Assembly (NCBI GenBank): GCA_041740995.1
Contig: JBGSKY010000208.1
Location: 1-59,077 of the forward strand
Direction of reading: 5' to 3'
Length of the DNA: 59,077 bases
Origin: JBGSKY01 sp041740995
GTDB taxonomy: Bacteria > Planctomycetota > Planctomycetia > Pirellulales > Pirellulaceae
A program made the position numbers and the translations under genes. Positions within the stretch are counted from its first letter, which is position 1, and the number at the start of each line of letters is the position of its first letter. Positions 1 to 8,723 of this stretch are shown here, one piece after another. Under the pieces are notes generated by a model that was not told where the DNA came from, made no database searches, and was given only the letters and a program-made list of their open reading frames with translations.

Positions 1-681
1 TTGGTCGATATGGCGCACTACGCTGGACTAGTCGCGGCGAAATTACACAACAACCCGGTGCCCGTGGCGGACTTTGTAACCACAACGACACATAAGACTT
101 TGCGTGGTCCTCGCGGTGGGTTGATCCTGTCGAAGGAACAGTACAATCGTCCGATCAATTCAGCCGTTTTTCCAGGCATCCAGGGTGGTCCGCTGATGCA
201 TGTGATCGCTGGTAAAGCGGTCTGCTTTGGCGAAGCTTTGCACGCAGACTTCCGAATCTACGGACAACAAATTATCGACAACGCGGCTGCGCTGGCCGAG
301 GCACTGATGAGCGCGGGCGTTCGACTGGTCAGCGGCGGGACCGACAACCATTTGGTGTTGATGGACGTGACTTCGTTTGGCATCGGCGGCAAAATCGCGG
401 AACGCTCGTTGGACCAATGCGGAATCACGGTCAACATGAACATGATCCCATTTGATACCCGCAAGCCGATGGATCCAAGTGGCATTCGTTTAGGCACACC
501 AGCATTGACGACTCGCGGGATGGGCGTCGATCAAATGCGACAGATCGCCAAGTGGATTGTCGAGGCGGTGAAGCATAATGACGATGAACGACTGCTTGCA
601 AACATCAAGTCGGAAGTCCATGCGATGGCAAATCACTTTCCTGTTCCGGCCGGTGCGTCGGCGATGGTGGTCACTTCATGA
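1..681 (+). CDS. glyA: Serine hydroxymethyltransferase, 3' part (cut by window edge)
   Basis: PLP-dependent cytosolic enzyme that interconverts serine and glycine while moving a one-carbon unit to or from tetrahydrofolate. The visible 226 residues are the C-terminal half of a protein of about 420 residues. They open at LVDMAHYAGLVAA and contain VTTTTHKTLRGPRGG, in which the lysine after HK-type THK is the PLP Schiff-base residue of the family, followed by the substrate-binding GIRLGTPALTTRGM. The first codon shown (TTG) is an internal leucine, not a start; the real start lies before the window. The stop overlaps the start of the response regulator by four bases (ATGA), which suggests translational coupling. 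Identification is firm from family motifs. Confidence 0.97.
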   Translation: MVDMAHYAGLVAAKLHNNPVPVADFVTTTTHKTLRGPRGGLILSKEQYNRPINSAVFPGIQGGPLMHVIAGKAVCFGEALHADFRIYGQQIIDNAAALAEALMSAGVRLVSGGTDNHLVLMDVTSFGIGGKIAERSLDQCGITVNMNMIPFDTRKPMDPSGIRLGTPALTTRGMGVDQMRQIAKWIVEAVKHNDDERLLANIKSEVHAMANHFPVPAGASAMVVTS

Positions 682-1130
682 GTTCACTTCCTCGAATTTT
701 GATCGCCGACGATAACGCGGCAAATCGGGAGCTGCTGGAAGCATATTTAGCAACCGTCGATTGCGAATTGGAGTACGCGCACGACGGCGCTGATACGATG
801 CTCAAAGTCCAATCGTTCGAGCCGGATTTAGTGCTGCTGGACGTGATGATGCCCAAGATGAACGGCTTCGAAGTTTGTAAGGCAATCAAGTCGGAGCCGA
901 AGTACAGCAAAACGATGATCTTGATGGTCACGGCGCTCAACGAGCTAGGCGATATTGAACGCGGCGTTGCGGCGGGGACTGACGACTTTTTGTCCAAGCC
1001 GGTCAATCGACTTGAGTTGCAAAAGCGAGTGGAGAATCTTCTTCGGCTCAAGGGTACGACCGACGAACTAGAACGACTTCGCCAATACATCCAAAATATG
1101 GAAGACGGCTGGGAACGCAAACGCGTTTAA
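678..1130 (+). CDS. Single-domain response regulator (CheY/PleD-type receiver)
   Basis: A 150-aa receiver domain without an output domain. The acidic pair is DD at residues 11-12, the phosphoacceptor is the Asp in LVLLDVMMPKMNGFE (about residue 54), the switch Thr is in MVTALNE and the conserved Lys is in FLSKPVNRLEL. After the receiver there is only a short helical tail (about residues 118-150, rich in Glu and Arg) that may be a coiled coil or partner-binding helix. The ATG overlaps the glyA stop (ATGA), so it is probably co-expressed with glyA. No histidine kinase lies in the window, so its partner is unknown. Receivers of this kind work through phosphorylation-dependent protein contacts; the target cannot be read from the sequence. 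Confidence 0.9.
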   Translation: MSSLPRILIADDNAANRELLEAYLATVDCELEYAHDGADTMLKVQSFEPDLVLLDVMMPKMNGFEVCKAIKSEPKYSKTMILMVTALNELGDIERGVAAGTDDFLSKPVNRLELQKRVENLLRLKGTTDELERLRQYIQNMEDGWERKRV

Positions 1131-1411
1131 TTGCGGTTTTAAAAGGCAGCCTCTTGCGCACGCGTTGATGTTCTTCCGGGGCAATTGGTGAACCGAGGAT
1201 TTGTTTCCTCGCAGTTCTGACAAGAGAATTTTTCGCGGCCATCTTCACTTGGCAAATCCATCATTCGGCGTTTGCTCGAATGCCGCAGGATCAAGAGTTT
1301 CTAGGCAAATCTTCTCTCAACGTCGATGGCTTTGAAAATTGGCCCATATTCAAGTGTCGGATCCGGCGTCAATTTTGCTAGGATTGCCGGCCGGTTTGCT
1401 TTGTACCAATG
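1131..1411. other. Intergenic region between convergent genes
   Basis: Between the response regulator (rightward) and clpC (leftward). Apart from the clpC terminator at its right edge I see no supported gene or RNA. Confidence 0.5.
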
Positions 1412-1444
1412 AAAATCCTCCTTGCACATCGCACAAGGAGGATT
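1412..1444 (-). terminator. Rho-independent terminator of clpC
   Basis: A perfect 11-bp inverted repeat (AATCCTCCTTG at 1414-1424 and CAAGGAGGATT at 1434-1444) with a 9-nt loop. Read on the minus strand the stem runs directly into TTTTC. It starts about 33 nt past the clpC stop, in the correct orientation for that gene. Confidence 0.8.
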
Positions 1445-1476
1445 GAACTGGTTGAAAAAGATGGCTGGGACGCGAG

Positions 1477-4020
1477 CTAGGACTTTTCGCCGCTGCCGAC
1501 GGCAACAGGTTCGCCTTTGACTTCGCGGACTACGCCCTGGAAGTCCAATCGCGTGACCTTGCCTTCGTCGTCTTTGACTACGTCGACTACGATCGTGTTC
1601 TTGCCCTCGAAAGTACCCTGCAGCAATTCTTCGGCGAGCGGATCTTCGATTCGTTGTTCGATTGAACGGCGAAGCGGTCGAGCACCGTAATCCAGGTTCG
1701 AACCTTTGTTGATTACAAACTCTTTGGCTTCATCGGTTAACTCTAAAATGTAACCACGTTCTTTCAGACGATCGAAGACTTTTGTCATTTCGAAGTCGAC
1801 AACCTTCTTCAAATCTTCCTTGTTCAAGTGCCGGAAGATTATCGTATCGTCCAATCGATTCAAAAACTCAGGTCGGAAGACGCGTTCGATTTGGTCCATC
1901 ACGCGAGCCTTCATACTTTCGTACGAAGCATCGTCCTCGGGTCGTTGGAATCCAAATGCCGCTTCGTTCTTGATCGCTTCTGCACCAGCATTGGTCGTCA
2001 GAATCAAGATCGTGTTTCGGAAGTCAACGTTACGACCAAAACTATCAGTCAAACGGCCTTCTTCCATCACTTGCAGCAACATATTGAAAACGTCCGGATG
2101 GGCCTTTTCAATTTCATCTAGCAACACAACCGCATAAGGCCGACGACGAATCTTCTCCGTCAATTGGCCGCCTTCTTCGTATCCGACGTATCCCGGAGGG
2201 GCACCGATCAAGCGGCTAACATTGTGCTTTTCCATGTACTCCGACATGTCGATATGAATCAACGCATCGGCGTCACCGAATAAAGTTTCAGCTAGTGCTT
2301 TGGCAAGCAACGTCTTACCAACACCAGTCGGTCCCGCGAAAACGAAGCAACCAGTCGGCCGCTTCGGGTCCTTCAATCCCGAACGGCTTCGTCGAACCGC
2401 TTTCGCGACCGCAGTCACCGCTTGCTCTTGACTAACCACGCGCTTATGCAGTTCCGATTCCATGTTCATCAAACGCTTACTATCTTCCGTTGACAGGCGA
2501 GTCAGCGGAATCCCTGTCATCTTTGAAACAACTTCGCAAATGACTTCTTCATCCACCAAGCCATCGGTCTCACGGCTCTTTTCGCGCCATTCCTTGGTCT
2601 GCGCTTCTTTTTTCTTCTTCAGCTTGTCCGCTTGATCACGAAGATTGGCAGCCTTCTCAAAATCTTGATTGGCAACTGCATCCTCTTTCTCTTTGTTCAA
2701 ACGTTCGACTTCATCGTCAAGTTCTTTCAGATCAGGTGGCTTGCTCATTGAACGCAAGCGGACCCGCGCACCGGCCTCGTCGATTACGTCGATCGCTTTG
2801 TCCGGTAGGCAGCGAGCTGTGATGTAGCGCTCGCTCATCTCGACAGCCGCTTCTACGGCCGCATCGGTGAACTTGACGCGGTGATGTTCTTCGTAGCGTT
2901 CTCGCAGGCCTTTCAGAATTTCGACGGTCTCAGGAACACTAGTCGGTTCGACCGTAATTTCCTGGAAACGTCGGGCAAGAGCATTGTCCTTTTCGATATA
3001 TTTTCGGTACTCATCGAGCGTCGTTGCGCCGATGCACTGAATTTCACCACGCGACAAGGCTGGCTTCAGCACGTTGGCTGCGTCGATTGCACCTTCGGCT
3101 CCGCCAGCACCGACCAGCGTATGCAATTCGTCGATGAACAGAATGGTATTTCTTGCCCGGCGAACTTCGTTCATAACCGCTTTGATGCGTTCTTCAAACT
3201 GGCCGCGATACTTCGTTCCAGCCACCATCATCGCCAGGTCCAGCACAACGATTCGCTTGTCGGCCAGAATTTCAGGTACTTCTCCATTGATAACGCGTTG
3301 CGCGAAACCTTCGACGATAGCTGTCTTGCCGACGCCAGCTTCGCCCAAGAGAACTGGATTGTTCTTAGAACGGCGGCAAAGAATTTGGACAGCGCGTTCA
3401 ATTTCGCGTTCGCGGCCAATAACTGGATCAAGTTTTCCTTGTCGCGCCAATTCGGTCAGATCTCGACCGAAGCTATCGAGGGCAGGCGTCTTGCTCTTGC
3501 CACCCTTCGTCGAGCTTGGTTCGCCGCTATTGCTATTGCCTTCGCCACGGCCGCGTTCACTGCCGACATCGGCTGATTCCATGCCGTGACCGAGAAGGTT
3601 CAGCACTTCCTCGCGGACATCTTCGAGTTTCATTCCCAAGTTCATTAGAACCTGAGCTGCAACGCCTTCCTGTTCGCGCAGCAAGCCGAGCAGAATATGT
3701 TCGGTTCCAACATAGTTGTGATTCAGATTTCGAGCTTCTTCCATCGAATATTCGATGACTTTCTTCGCTCGTGGCGTTTGTGGCAGCTTGCCGATGGTGA
3801 CCATTTCCGGGCCACTTTGTACAAGTTTTTCAACCTCCAAGCGAATTTTGCGAAGGTCCACGTCTAAATTTCGCAGCACGTTGGCTGCCACGCCGCTACC
3901 TTCCTTGACCAAGCCCAACAAAATGTGCTCAGTGCCAATATATTCGTGATTAAATCGCTGCGCTTCTTGGTTAGCCAATTGCATTACCTTGCGAGCACGG
4001 TCGGTAAATCGTTCGTACAT
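1477..4020 (-). CDS. clpC: ClpC-type AAA+ unfoldase, ATPase subunit of the Clp protease
   Basis: Unfolds damaged or regulated proteins and feeds them to ClpP in the cytosol. The 847 residues show the class I Hsp100 layout: two Clp_N repeats (about 1-145), AAA1 with Walker A GEAGVGKTA and the LFIDELHTLVGAGG Walker B region, a UVR-type coiled-coil insert (about 420-455, LNKEKEDAVANQDFEKA), AAA2 with Walker A GPTGVGKTLLAKALAE, and a C-terminal small domain. The UVR insert and double N-repeat separate ClpC from ClpA and ClpB. I chose the start giving MYERFTDRARKVM, the family's usual N-terminus; an in-frame extension upstream adds 19 atypical residues. It lies alone, with no adapter gene beside it, and ends in a clear terminator. 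Confidence 0.96.
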   Translation of the reverse strand: MYERFTDRARKVMQLANQEAQRFNHEYIGTEHILLGLVKEGSGVAANVLRNLDVDLRKIRLEVEKLVQSGPEMVTIGKLPQTPRAKKVIEYSMEEARNLNHNYVGTEHILLGLLREQEGVAAQVLMNLGMKLEDVREEVLNLLGHGMESADVGSERGRGEGNSNSGEPSSTKGGKSKTPALDSFGRDLTELARQGKLDPVIGREREIERAVQILCRRSKNNPVLLGEAGVGKTAIVEGFAQRVINGEVPEILADKRIVVLDLAMMVAGTKYRGQFEERIKAVMNEVRRARNTILFIDELHTLVGAGGAEGAIDAANVLKPALSRGEIQCIGATTLDEYRKYIEKDNALARRFQEITVEPTSVPETVEILKGLRERYEEHHRVKFTDAAVEAAVEMSERYITARCLPDKAIDVIDEAGARVRLRSMSKPPDLKELDDEVERLNKEKEDAVANQDFEKAANLRDQADKLKKKKEAQTKEWREKSRETDGLVDEEVICEVVSKMTGIPLTRLSTEDSKRLMNMESELHKRVVSQEQAVTAVAKAVRRSRSGLKDPKRPTGCFVFAGPTGVGKTLLAKALAETLFGDADALIHIDMSEYMEKHNVSRLIGAPPGYVGYEEGGQLTEKIRRRPYAVVLLDEIEKAHPDVFNMLLQVMEEGRLTDSFGRNVDFRNTILILTTNAGAEAIKNEAAFGFQRPEDDASYESMKARVMDQIERVFRPEFLNRLDDTIIFRHLNKEDLKKVVDFEMTKVFDRLKERGYILELTDEAKEFVINKGSNLDYGARPLRRSIEQRIEDPLAEELLQGTFEGKNTIVVDVVKDDEGKVTRLDFQGVVREVKGEPVAVGSGEKS

Positions 4021-4594
4021 GCGTCTACCTTTTTCTCTTTCTCGAAAATCTTCAAACGGGCTGAAGCTCAATCGCAAACCGCGTTCCGCAATCCTAGACT
4101 GTCAACTTGGCATGAGCTCGCGAACCATTCCATGGGGAAACAACTTCGCAACGCAAGGCCACTCCTTAATGGTACCTTGCAGTAAAGCAAAGGTTGGCGA
4201 TTAGGACAATCCTAACGCCGCACGATTTTTTGATAGTTGGTCAATTTGTCTTGCTTTTCCTACGTCCTGTAAAACCATTTGGCTCACTTTTTAGCATCGA
4301 TGACGAGCGATATCAGACGGCATTGTTGCATCAGGCCTTATTGTTGCGACGATCCGATCAATCTGATTTGACGAAAGGTTCAAACGAAATGCTTCACAGT
4401 TGTGGGCCGGGCTCGATTCAAATTGCCAGCTCCGGTCCTAGCCAATGTAACTATCGCCGAAGATTTGGCTTTCCAGCTTTTGAGCTGCGGTTCGATTTGT
4501 TGTTCTGCACCGCTTGTTGGGATAGTTTGCTGACGTTGTGCGTTCAAGCAACTTTGCTGCGTCTCCTGCAGTCAGGAGTCTCGCTGCCAAGAAG
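4021..4594. other. 574-bp region upstream of clpC; probable clpC control region
   Basis: Lies between the end of mgtE and the start of clpC, both leftward. Open frames here lack recognisable domains and I do not call them. A CTCCTG/CAGGAG stem at 4563-4578 with a 4-nt loop lies 17 nt past the mgtE stop but has no T-run, so it is at best a weak mgtE terminator. The clpC promoter must lie here but no convincing -35/-10 pair or CIRCE-type operator was identified. Confidence 0.45.
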
Positions 4595-5974
4595 TTAAAT
4601 CAGCAACCAAGTTGCCAAGCTCAGCACCAAAAAGAATCCGCACATGTCAGTAATCGTTGTCAGAAGCGGACCAGACGCGACTGCCGGATCGCGATTCGTC
4701 GCTTTTAGTATCAGCGGGACCACGCCGCCAATACAAACCGCGACGATCGTGTTAATCAGCAACGAAAAGCCGACGACAAATCCGAGCATCGCACTACCCT
4801 TCCAAAACCACGCGATCGAGCCAAGCATCACACCCAGAGCGCAGCCGTTGATAACGCCGACTTGAACTTCTTTGATCAGCACTCGCCAAACGTCGCCCGG
4901 TTTCGCTAAACCAAGCATCAATTCGCGGATGCTTACGGCCACTGATTGATTCCCGCTGCAACCGCTCATATCCGAAATGATTGGCAGGAAGATCGCCAAC
5001 GCAATGACCTTTTCCAAAGTCGGCTCATAGACCGATATTATGCTCGCGGCAATCAGATTCAAAACGATGTTGATCGACAGCCACGAAAGCCTTTTGCCAG
5101 ATCGTTGACGCAGTGGCAGCGAGCGAATTTCTTCGCTGATAATACCTTGCGTCGCCAAAAATTGCGTTTGGCTTTTGTCCAACCACGCTTCATCGAAGTC
5201 CCGCCGCTGGACGACGCCAACCAAATGATCTTTTTGGTCGATGACAGGAATCCCGAGGAAAGAATACGACTCAAAAATGTCATGCATTCGATCGAGCGGC
5301 GTGTCCTCTTTAAAGCACAACGGGTCAGCAATCATCAGCTCGATCAATTGCTGTGTTCGAGCGGCTAACAGCAGCGAACGCATAGGCAAAACGCCTGTCA
5401 ACTTCCCGAATGCATCGGAAACATAAGCGTACTGAACTTCGAAATCGCGATACTTTTCAGCGTTGATGGTCAAATCCTCGATGACCTGCTGAACTGTCCA
5501 CAACTCTGGAAACCGCAACAACTCGGTCACCATCAACCCGCCAGCACTTTCCTCGTCGTACTGCACCAGCTTCCGAGCGGCCGCCGCATCGACCGGCAAC
5601 ATCCGCGACAAGATCTGCTCTGCGTCGGCGGAATCCATCCCGCACAGCAAGTCAGCTTGATGATCGCTGGGCAGCTCGTTGACCACCGAGGCGGCTGCAT
5701 CGGGCTGCATCTCTTCCATCAATTGAACCGCTTGCACGAGCGGCAGATGTTCGAAGACGTCGGCTGCATCGGTCGCGCTGAGCGACTCAATCAACGAACA
5801 GCGTTGAGTCTCCGAGAGATGCGCTACAATGAATGGAAGATCACCAGCGGAAATCTCCCGCATCAGCGCTGTTGCCGCGGAAACATCCTTCGAATCGATC
5901 GCTTTGATAAGATCGATTTGCAGGTCTTCTAAAGCAACTTCGTTCTGTTCGTCTGTTCCAGCGTAATCGGCCAA
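4595..5974 (-). CDS. mgtE: MgtE-family magnesium channel/transporter
   Basis: Inner-membrane Mg2+ channel gated by cytoplasmic Mg2+. The 459 residues follow the family order: an N-terminal superhelical MgtE_N domain with repeats such as LPSDHQADLLCGMDSADA, the linker motif YDEESAGGLMV, a CBS pair (about 150-270), a plug helix and five membrane segments (about 285-459). The pore region carries GNQSVAVSIREL and the conserved Asp in LLTTITDMCGFF. The best start is a TTG preceded by AGGA at 7 nt; a nearby ATG is in another frame. It stands alone between a lipoprotein gene and clpC. No Mg2+ riboswitch is recognisable in the short upstream region. Confidence 0.95.
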   Translation of the reverse strand: MADYAGTDEQNEVALEDLQIDLIKAIDSKDVSAATALMREISAGDLPFIVAHLSETQRCSLIESLSATDAADVFEHLPLVQAVQLMEEMQPDAAASVVNELPSDHQADLLCGMDSADAEQILSRMLPVDAAAARKLVQYDEESAGGLMVTELLRFPELWTVQQVIEDLTINAEKYRDFEVQYAYVSDAFGKLTGVLPMRSLLLAARTQQLIELMIADPLCFKEDTPLDRMHDIFESYSFLGIPVIDQKDHLVGVVQRRDFDEAWLDKSQTQFLATQGIISEEIRSLPLRQRSGKRLSWLSINIVLNLIAASIISVYEPTLEKVIALAIFLPIISDMSGCSGNQSVAVSIRELMLGLAKPGDVWRVLIKEVQVGVINGCALGVMLGSIAWFWKGSAMLGFVVGFSLLINTIVAVCIGGVVPLILKATNRDPAVASGPLLTTITDMCGFFLVLSLATWLLI

Positions 5975-6130
5975 GTTGTCATCCTGTTGATAGTTGAATT
6001 CCCAAGTCTGGGCTGTCCAAGTTCAGGTCCGCCAATCAATGCTTGAACAACGTCATCGTCTCAGCTTGGAATGTTCTGCGAATAGTTCTTCGCTTGCAAG
6101 TTCAACTTCAGATTTCACGACTACTTGCCA

Positions 6131-6160
6131 ATAAAAAACGGACGCTTCAAAAGCGTCCGT
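6131..6160 (-). terminator. Rho-independent terminator of the small lipoprotein gene
   Basis: A 10-bp perfect stem (ACGGACGCTT at 6138-6147 and AAGCGTCCGT at 6151-6160) with a 3-nt loop. On the minus strand it is followed by a T-rich run. It lies about 58 nt past the lipoprotein stop. Confidence 0.85.
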
Positions 6161-6217
6161 TCATCTAGTTGTCATCGTAGTCGACGAAACAGATATTTTG
6201 TATTGATCATTTTCGAG

Positions 6218-6532
6218 TTACTTACCGTCGTTTTCCAACGCGTCCGCCTTCATTTCAGCATTCTTCTCGATTTGGTCAGCCTTGTTTTCAGCAGCTTTTT
6301 CGACGGCGTCTGCTTGTTTCTCAACAGCATCGGTTTCGGCTGCACCGGTCCAGGTCTTACCATCAACCGCTCGTGCAACATCCGCTGCTTTATCGCCAGC
6401 TTCTCGAACATTATCTGCCATTGCGTCAGCGTTTTCGCGGACCGCATCGGCTTGCTGATCGCGGTAAGAGTCCTCACATCCAGCCAAACCCAGTGCACCG
6501 CATAAAGCAAATGCTGTAATCAAAGTTCTCAT
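6218..6532 (-). CDS. Small Ala/Lys/Glu-rich lipoprotein, LEA-like repeats
   Basis: A 104-aa protein with a lipoprotein signal (MRTLITAFALCGALGLAGC; lipobox LAGC, Cys about residue 19). The mature part is almost entirely helix-forming and built of short repeats of the ADAVEK/ADAMAD type, with few hydrophobic residues apart from Ala. That is the look of late-embryogenesis-abundant-like or Lpp-like helical proteins; I do not assign a function. Two ATGs lie in tandem; the second is preferred because GAGGAG stands 6 nt before it and only 3 nt before the first. The gene is monocistronic with a strong terminator, so it is probably well expressed. Confidence 0.8.
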   Translation of the reverse strand: MRTLITAFALCGALGLAGCEDSYRDQQADAVRENADAMADNVREAGDKAADVARAVDGKTWTGAAETDAVEKQADAVEKAAENKADQIEKNAEMKADALENDGK

Positions 6533-6911
6533 CATATTCTCCTCTTCAAGTCATGAAACGTCGCCTCAATCGGCTCACGACTATCACCATTGCAACAACA
6601 GTGCCAAAGCGCTTTTGAGCGCTTTTGGATACGATGCGAGCAAATTTGAGCAATGAATTTACTGCAATTTCATGGATTGGTTGAAATTCATACAACCACG
6701 ACTTGCGAAAGCTACCAATCACGTTTTTGTCTAGTTGGCGTAACTTCTCACAAAGTAATTTGTGCTCATGATCAATGACAATCGAGCGGTCTAATGCCGC
6801 AGAACACTCTATTCAGCCAACGCGCACCAATTGTTGCCAGAACTGATCCTGGCGAACTAACGTAGGCCGCGACCGATCCTGGCCTAGGCTCAGGCCGAGT
6901 TGCGACGTGGA
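6533..6911. other. Intergenic region holding a P2 repeat
   Basis: No gene is supported here. The left part is the leader and promoter region of the lipoprotein; the right part carries the paired palindromes of repeat family P2. Confidence 0.5.
6836..6883. repeat. P2 repeat, locus A: two 18-bp palindromic units
   Basis: Unit 1 at 6836-6853 reads GCCAGAACTGATCCTGGC and unit 2 at 6866-6883 reads GCCGCGACCGATCCTGGC, separated by 12 nt (GAACTAACGTAG), a 30-bp period. Related pairs occur at 16067-16116 and 53607-53654. It sits just past the end of the leftward gene ending at 6912. Confidence 0.7.
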
Positions 6912-7382
6912 CTATTTTCGATTGAGCATATCGAGACGCTGAATCAGAGCTGCAATTTGACTACTGACGTCGCTTGATTGTGCAAGTTTGATGCTTGTCG
7001 CCAATGGCTGATGGGCACTCTTTGCAATCCGGAAATCGCCGATCAAGACTCGCAGCGGAATCTCAATCGCCGCGGCATAGTCGAATAGCTTTTGTACGTC
7101 ACCATCGATTAAGTTGTCTGCCGCCACGACAAAATCCCAACGCGTCCGCGAGATCAGCCGCATACCAATCAGCAGATTCGAACAAGTGATGACTTTATGG
7201 CCACAGCTAATCAGCTCAAATTGAAGACTTTGGCGGCGATGCTTCTCTGCGTCAACGATCAGCCCAGCTGCTGGCAACCGTCCGTTGCGTGATCGCCGAG
7301 TTGGCGCCAGTTCCCAGATGCTATGCAACTGTCGGACAAAGCTGTCCCACTGTGCAAGTCTTAATGGAAGGTTAACTGACAT
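6912..7382 (-). CDS. Hypothetical protein, degenerate receiver-like fold
   Basis: A 156-aa soluble protein. The middle (about residues 38-125) follows receiver-domain rhythm: strand AAGLIVDAE, helix with HRRQSLQFELISCG, strand HKVITCSN, strand WDFVVAADNL and strand IPLRVLIGDF. However the N-terminal acidic pair is reduced to DAE and there is no clear phosphoacceptor or conserved Lys. This suggests a pseudo-receiver, by eye only. The N-terminal 35 residues are basic and helical. No clear Shine-Dalgarno precedes the ATG. The neighbours (lipoprotein downstream, small membrane protein upstream) give no functional hint. Confidence 0.65.
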   Translation of the reverse strand: MSVNLPLRLAQWDSFVRQLHSIWELAPTRRSRNGRLPAAGLIVDAEKHRRQSLQFELISCGHKVITCSNLLIGMRLISRTRWDFVVAADNLIDGDVQKLFDYAAAIEIPLRVLIGDFRIAKSAHQPLATSIKLAQSSDVSSQIAALIQRLDMLNRK

Positions 7383-7544
7383 CGTAAACTCAATCGCTAG
7401 GTGACTACACGCCTAGACAAGTTGGCAATTTTTGACGATTGCAAAAGGCGTATCACTTGTTAGGTCGGCAACCCAGTCGAAGAATTTGACGACTCCACGA
7501 AGTTTTAGCGTCGTAGTGATCGCACCGATTAAAATGATCGCGAG

Positions 7545-7694
7545 TTAGCGACGCGACTTCATCATGATCACGCCGACGATCAACGCCACGACGGATAAAA
7601 TTCCCCACTGCGGGACCGACATGTGTTTAACACTGTAACTCAGTCGTTCAACGAAGCCGTTGCACAGGCCGAGCAAAAAACCTGAAATGTCCAT
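7545..7694 (-). CDS. Small single-span membrane protein (tentative)
   Basis: A 49-aa protein starting MDISGFLLGLCNGFVE and ending in a hydrophobic span (about residues 28-44, WGILSVVALIVGVIMM) followed by KSRR, a positive-inside anchor. GGTGAG stands 7 nt before this ATG. A longer frame starting at 7772 would add 26 residues of no recognisable character. I do not recognise a family; the call rests on the start signal and the transmembrane segment. Confidence 0.4.
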   Translation of the reverse strand: MDISGFLLGLCNGFVERLSYSVKHMSVPQWGILSVVALIVGVIMMKSRR

Positions 7695-7946
7695 CTGCAC
7701 ACTCACCAAGACAAGTCCGAAAACCGCCTCGGTCGTTGCGGAAGTGGCCACGATACAGCGGTGAAATCGCACAAAGGTAGCTTTAGGAAACAGCGGTTGC
7801 GAAATCTGCGGCCCCTACCCGGCGAGTAATGCCGAATTATGCTTGAATTTTGCCGCTTTTGACGGTCGTGCGGAAAATGGCAATCGCGACCGGCAAGGAG
7901 GCGGATTAGGACGCGATTTTTGTGCTTGAATGGCGGCGTGGTACCC

Positions 7947-7974
7947 TTGCCACAGGTGAAAGAACGGTTATATT
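7947..7974 (+). promoter_or_regulatory. Sigma-70-type promoter candidate for tRNA-Asp
   Basis: TTGCCA (7947-7952) and TATATT (7969-7974) are separated by 16 nt. The predicted start near 7981 leaves about 65 nt before the tRNA. This is a sequence match only. Confidence 0.45.
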
Positions 7975-8045
7975 TCCACTCCCAGTCGCAGATGCTCGGG
8001 CCCTCGTGGTTTGCGTAATTTTCGGCGACTGGAAACAAGAAAGTT

Positions 8046-8119
8046 GGGGCGGTAGCTCAATTGGTTAGAGCACTGGACTGTCGATCCAGAGGTTGCGGGT
8101 TCGACCCCCGTCCGCCTCG
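8046..8119 (+). tRNA. tRNA-Asp (anticodon GTC)
   Basis: A full cloverleaf can be drawn: acceptor 8046-8052 with 8112-8118 (one G-T pair), D stem GCTC/GAGC, anticodon stem CTGGA/TCCAG around loop CTGTCGA with GTC at 8080-8082, variable AGGTT, T stem with TTCGACC loop, and discriminator G73 at 8119 as expected for tRNA-Asp. The 3' CCA is not encoded. It is flanked by a promoter candidate and a strong terminator, so it is probably a single-gene transcript. Confidence 0.96.
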
Positions 8120-8126
8120 CTGCAAG

Positions 8127-8164
8127 AAACCCTGTTTTTCCAAGTGAAAAGCAGGGTTTTTTCG
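8127..8164 (+). terminator. Rho-independent terminator after tRNA-Asp
   Basis: A 14-bp stem (8127-8140 with 8146-8159, one G-T pair, 5-nt loop) runs into a T-tract of six. It begins 7 nt after the mature tRNA end. Confidence 0.9.
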
Positions 8165-8201
8165 TTAGATTTGATGGATTATCTCTCGTAAGCCAGATCG
8201 C

Positions 8202-8723
8202 CTACGCCGCTTGACGCGTTTGGCTGATGGCTGTGATCCCGAGAAATTCGAGCTTTCCGGTCGATTCGGATGTCGCCATGACGCGGGAGCTTGGATGGAT
8301 CAAACGTGGCAGCCACTTGCTGAAGGATACTTCATCGGCTGAACCGGTGGCGAGTGGCAAATTCACGATCACCAAGTCGCTTGGCAGCACCGTTACTGCC
8401 AAACGCGGAAGTGCCGACTTCAGATCGCCAGGAATCAAATGCGCTTTGACGCCTGATTCGGCACACATTCGGTGCGCGTCCTTGAGCCGCAAATGACCAG
8501 TCCCCGGGGTTGCCGATTCAAACAAATCGATCGCCGCAAATCGCAGTACCGTGTCGCTCGAAGGGCAACGTGCAAGCTGTAGCATTTGACGAGTCTGCGC
8601 TCCGTCTCCCATGCCCAATTGCAAGATCGACGAAATTGGATTTTCTAACAAAAAAGCCCATAACGGACGATCGGAAGCGGGTTTTGAAAACCGAAGCAAA
8701 TGAAGCTTTTGTAACCAATTCAT
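8202..8723 (-). CDS. Hypothetical protein with class I SAM-methyltransferase-like fold
   Basis: A 173-aa protein. The stretch ISSILQLGMGDGAQTRQML looks like motif I of Rossmann methyltransferases (strand, Gly-rich turn, helix), followed by an acidic end of strand 2 (RFAAIDLFE) and a motif IV-like SDLVIVNLPL. The C-terminal third resembles the usual strands 5-7. No substrate-specific motif is visible. I chose the ATG giving MNWLQKLHLLRF, with CAGG 8 nt before it; a longer version would add 13 residues. It is transcribed towards the tRNA and diverges from the subtilase, with a P1 repeat between them. Confidence 0.7.
   Translation of the reverse strand: MNWLQKLHLLRFSKPASDRPLWAFLLENPISSILQLGMGDGAQTRQMLQLARCPSSDTVLRFAAIDLFESATPGTGHLRLKDAHRMCAESGVKAHLIPGDLKSALPRLAVTVLPSDLVIVNLPLATGSADEVSFSKWLPRLIHPSSRVMATSESTGKLEFLGITAISQTRQAA

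Noticed and set aside
2881..3576. 231-aa open frame antisense to clpC
   Set aside because: Fully inside a conserved gene on the other strand; no domain.
4194..4598. Rightward 134-aa open frame between clpC and mgtE
   Set aside because: No domain and no start signal; it sits in what must be the clpC promoter region and overlaps the end of mgtE.
7703..8038. Leftward 111-aa frame covering the tRNA promoter
   Set aside because: No domain; overlaps the tRNA promoter candidate.
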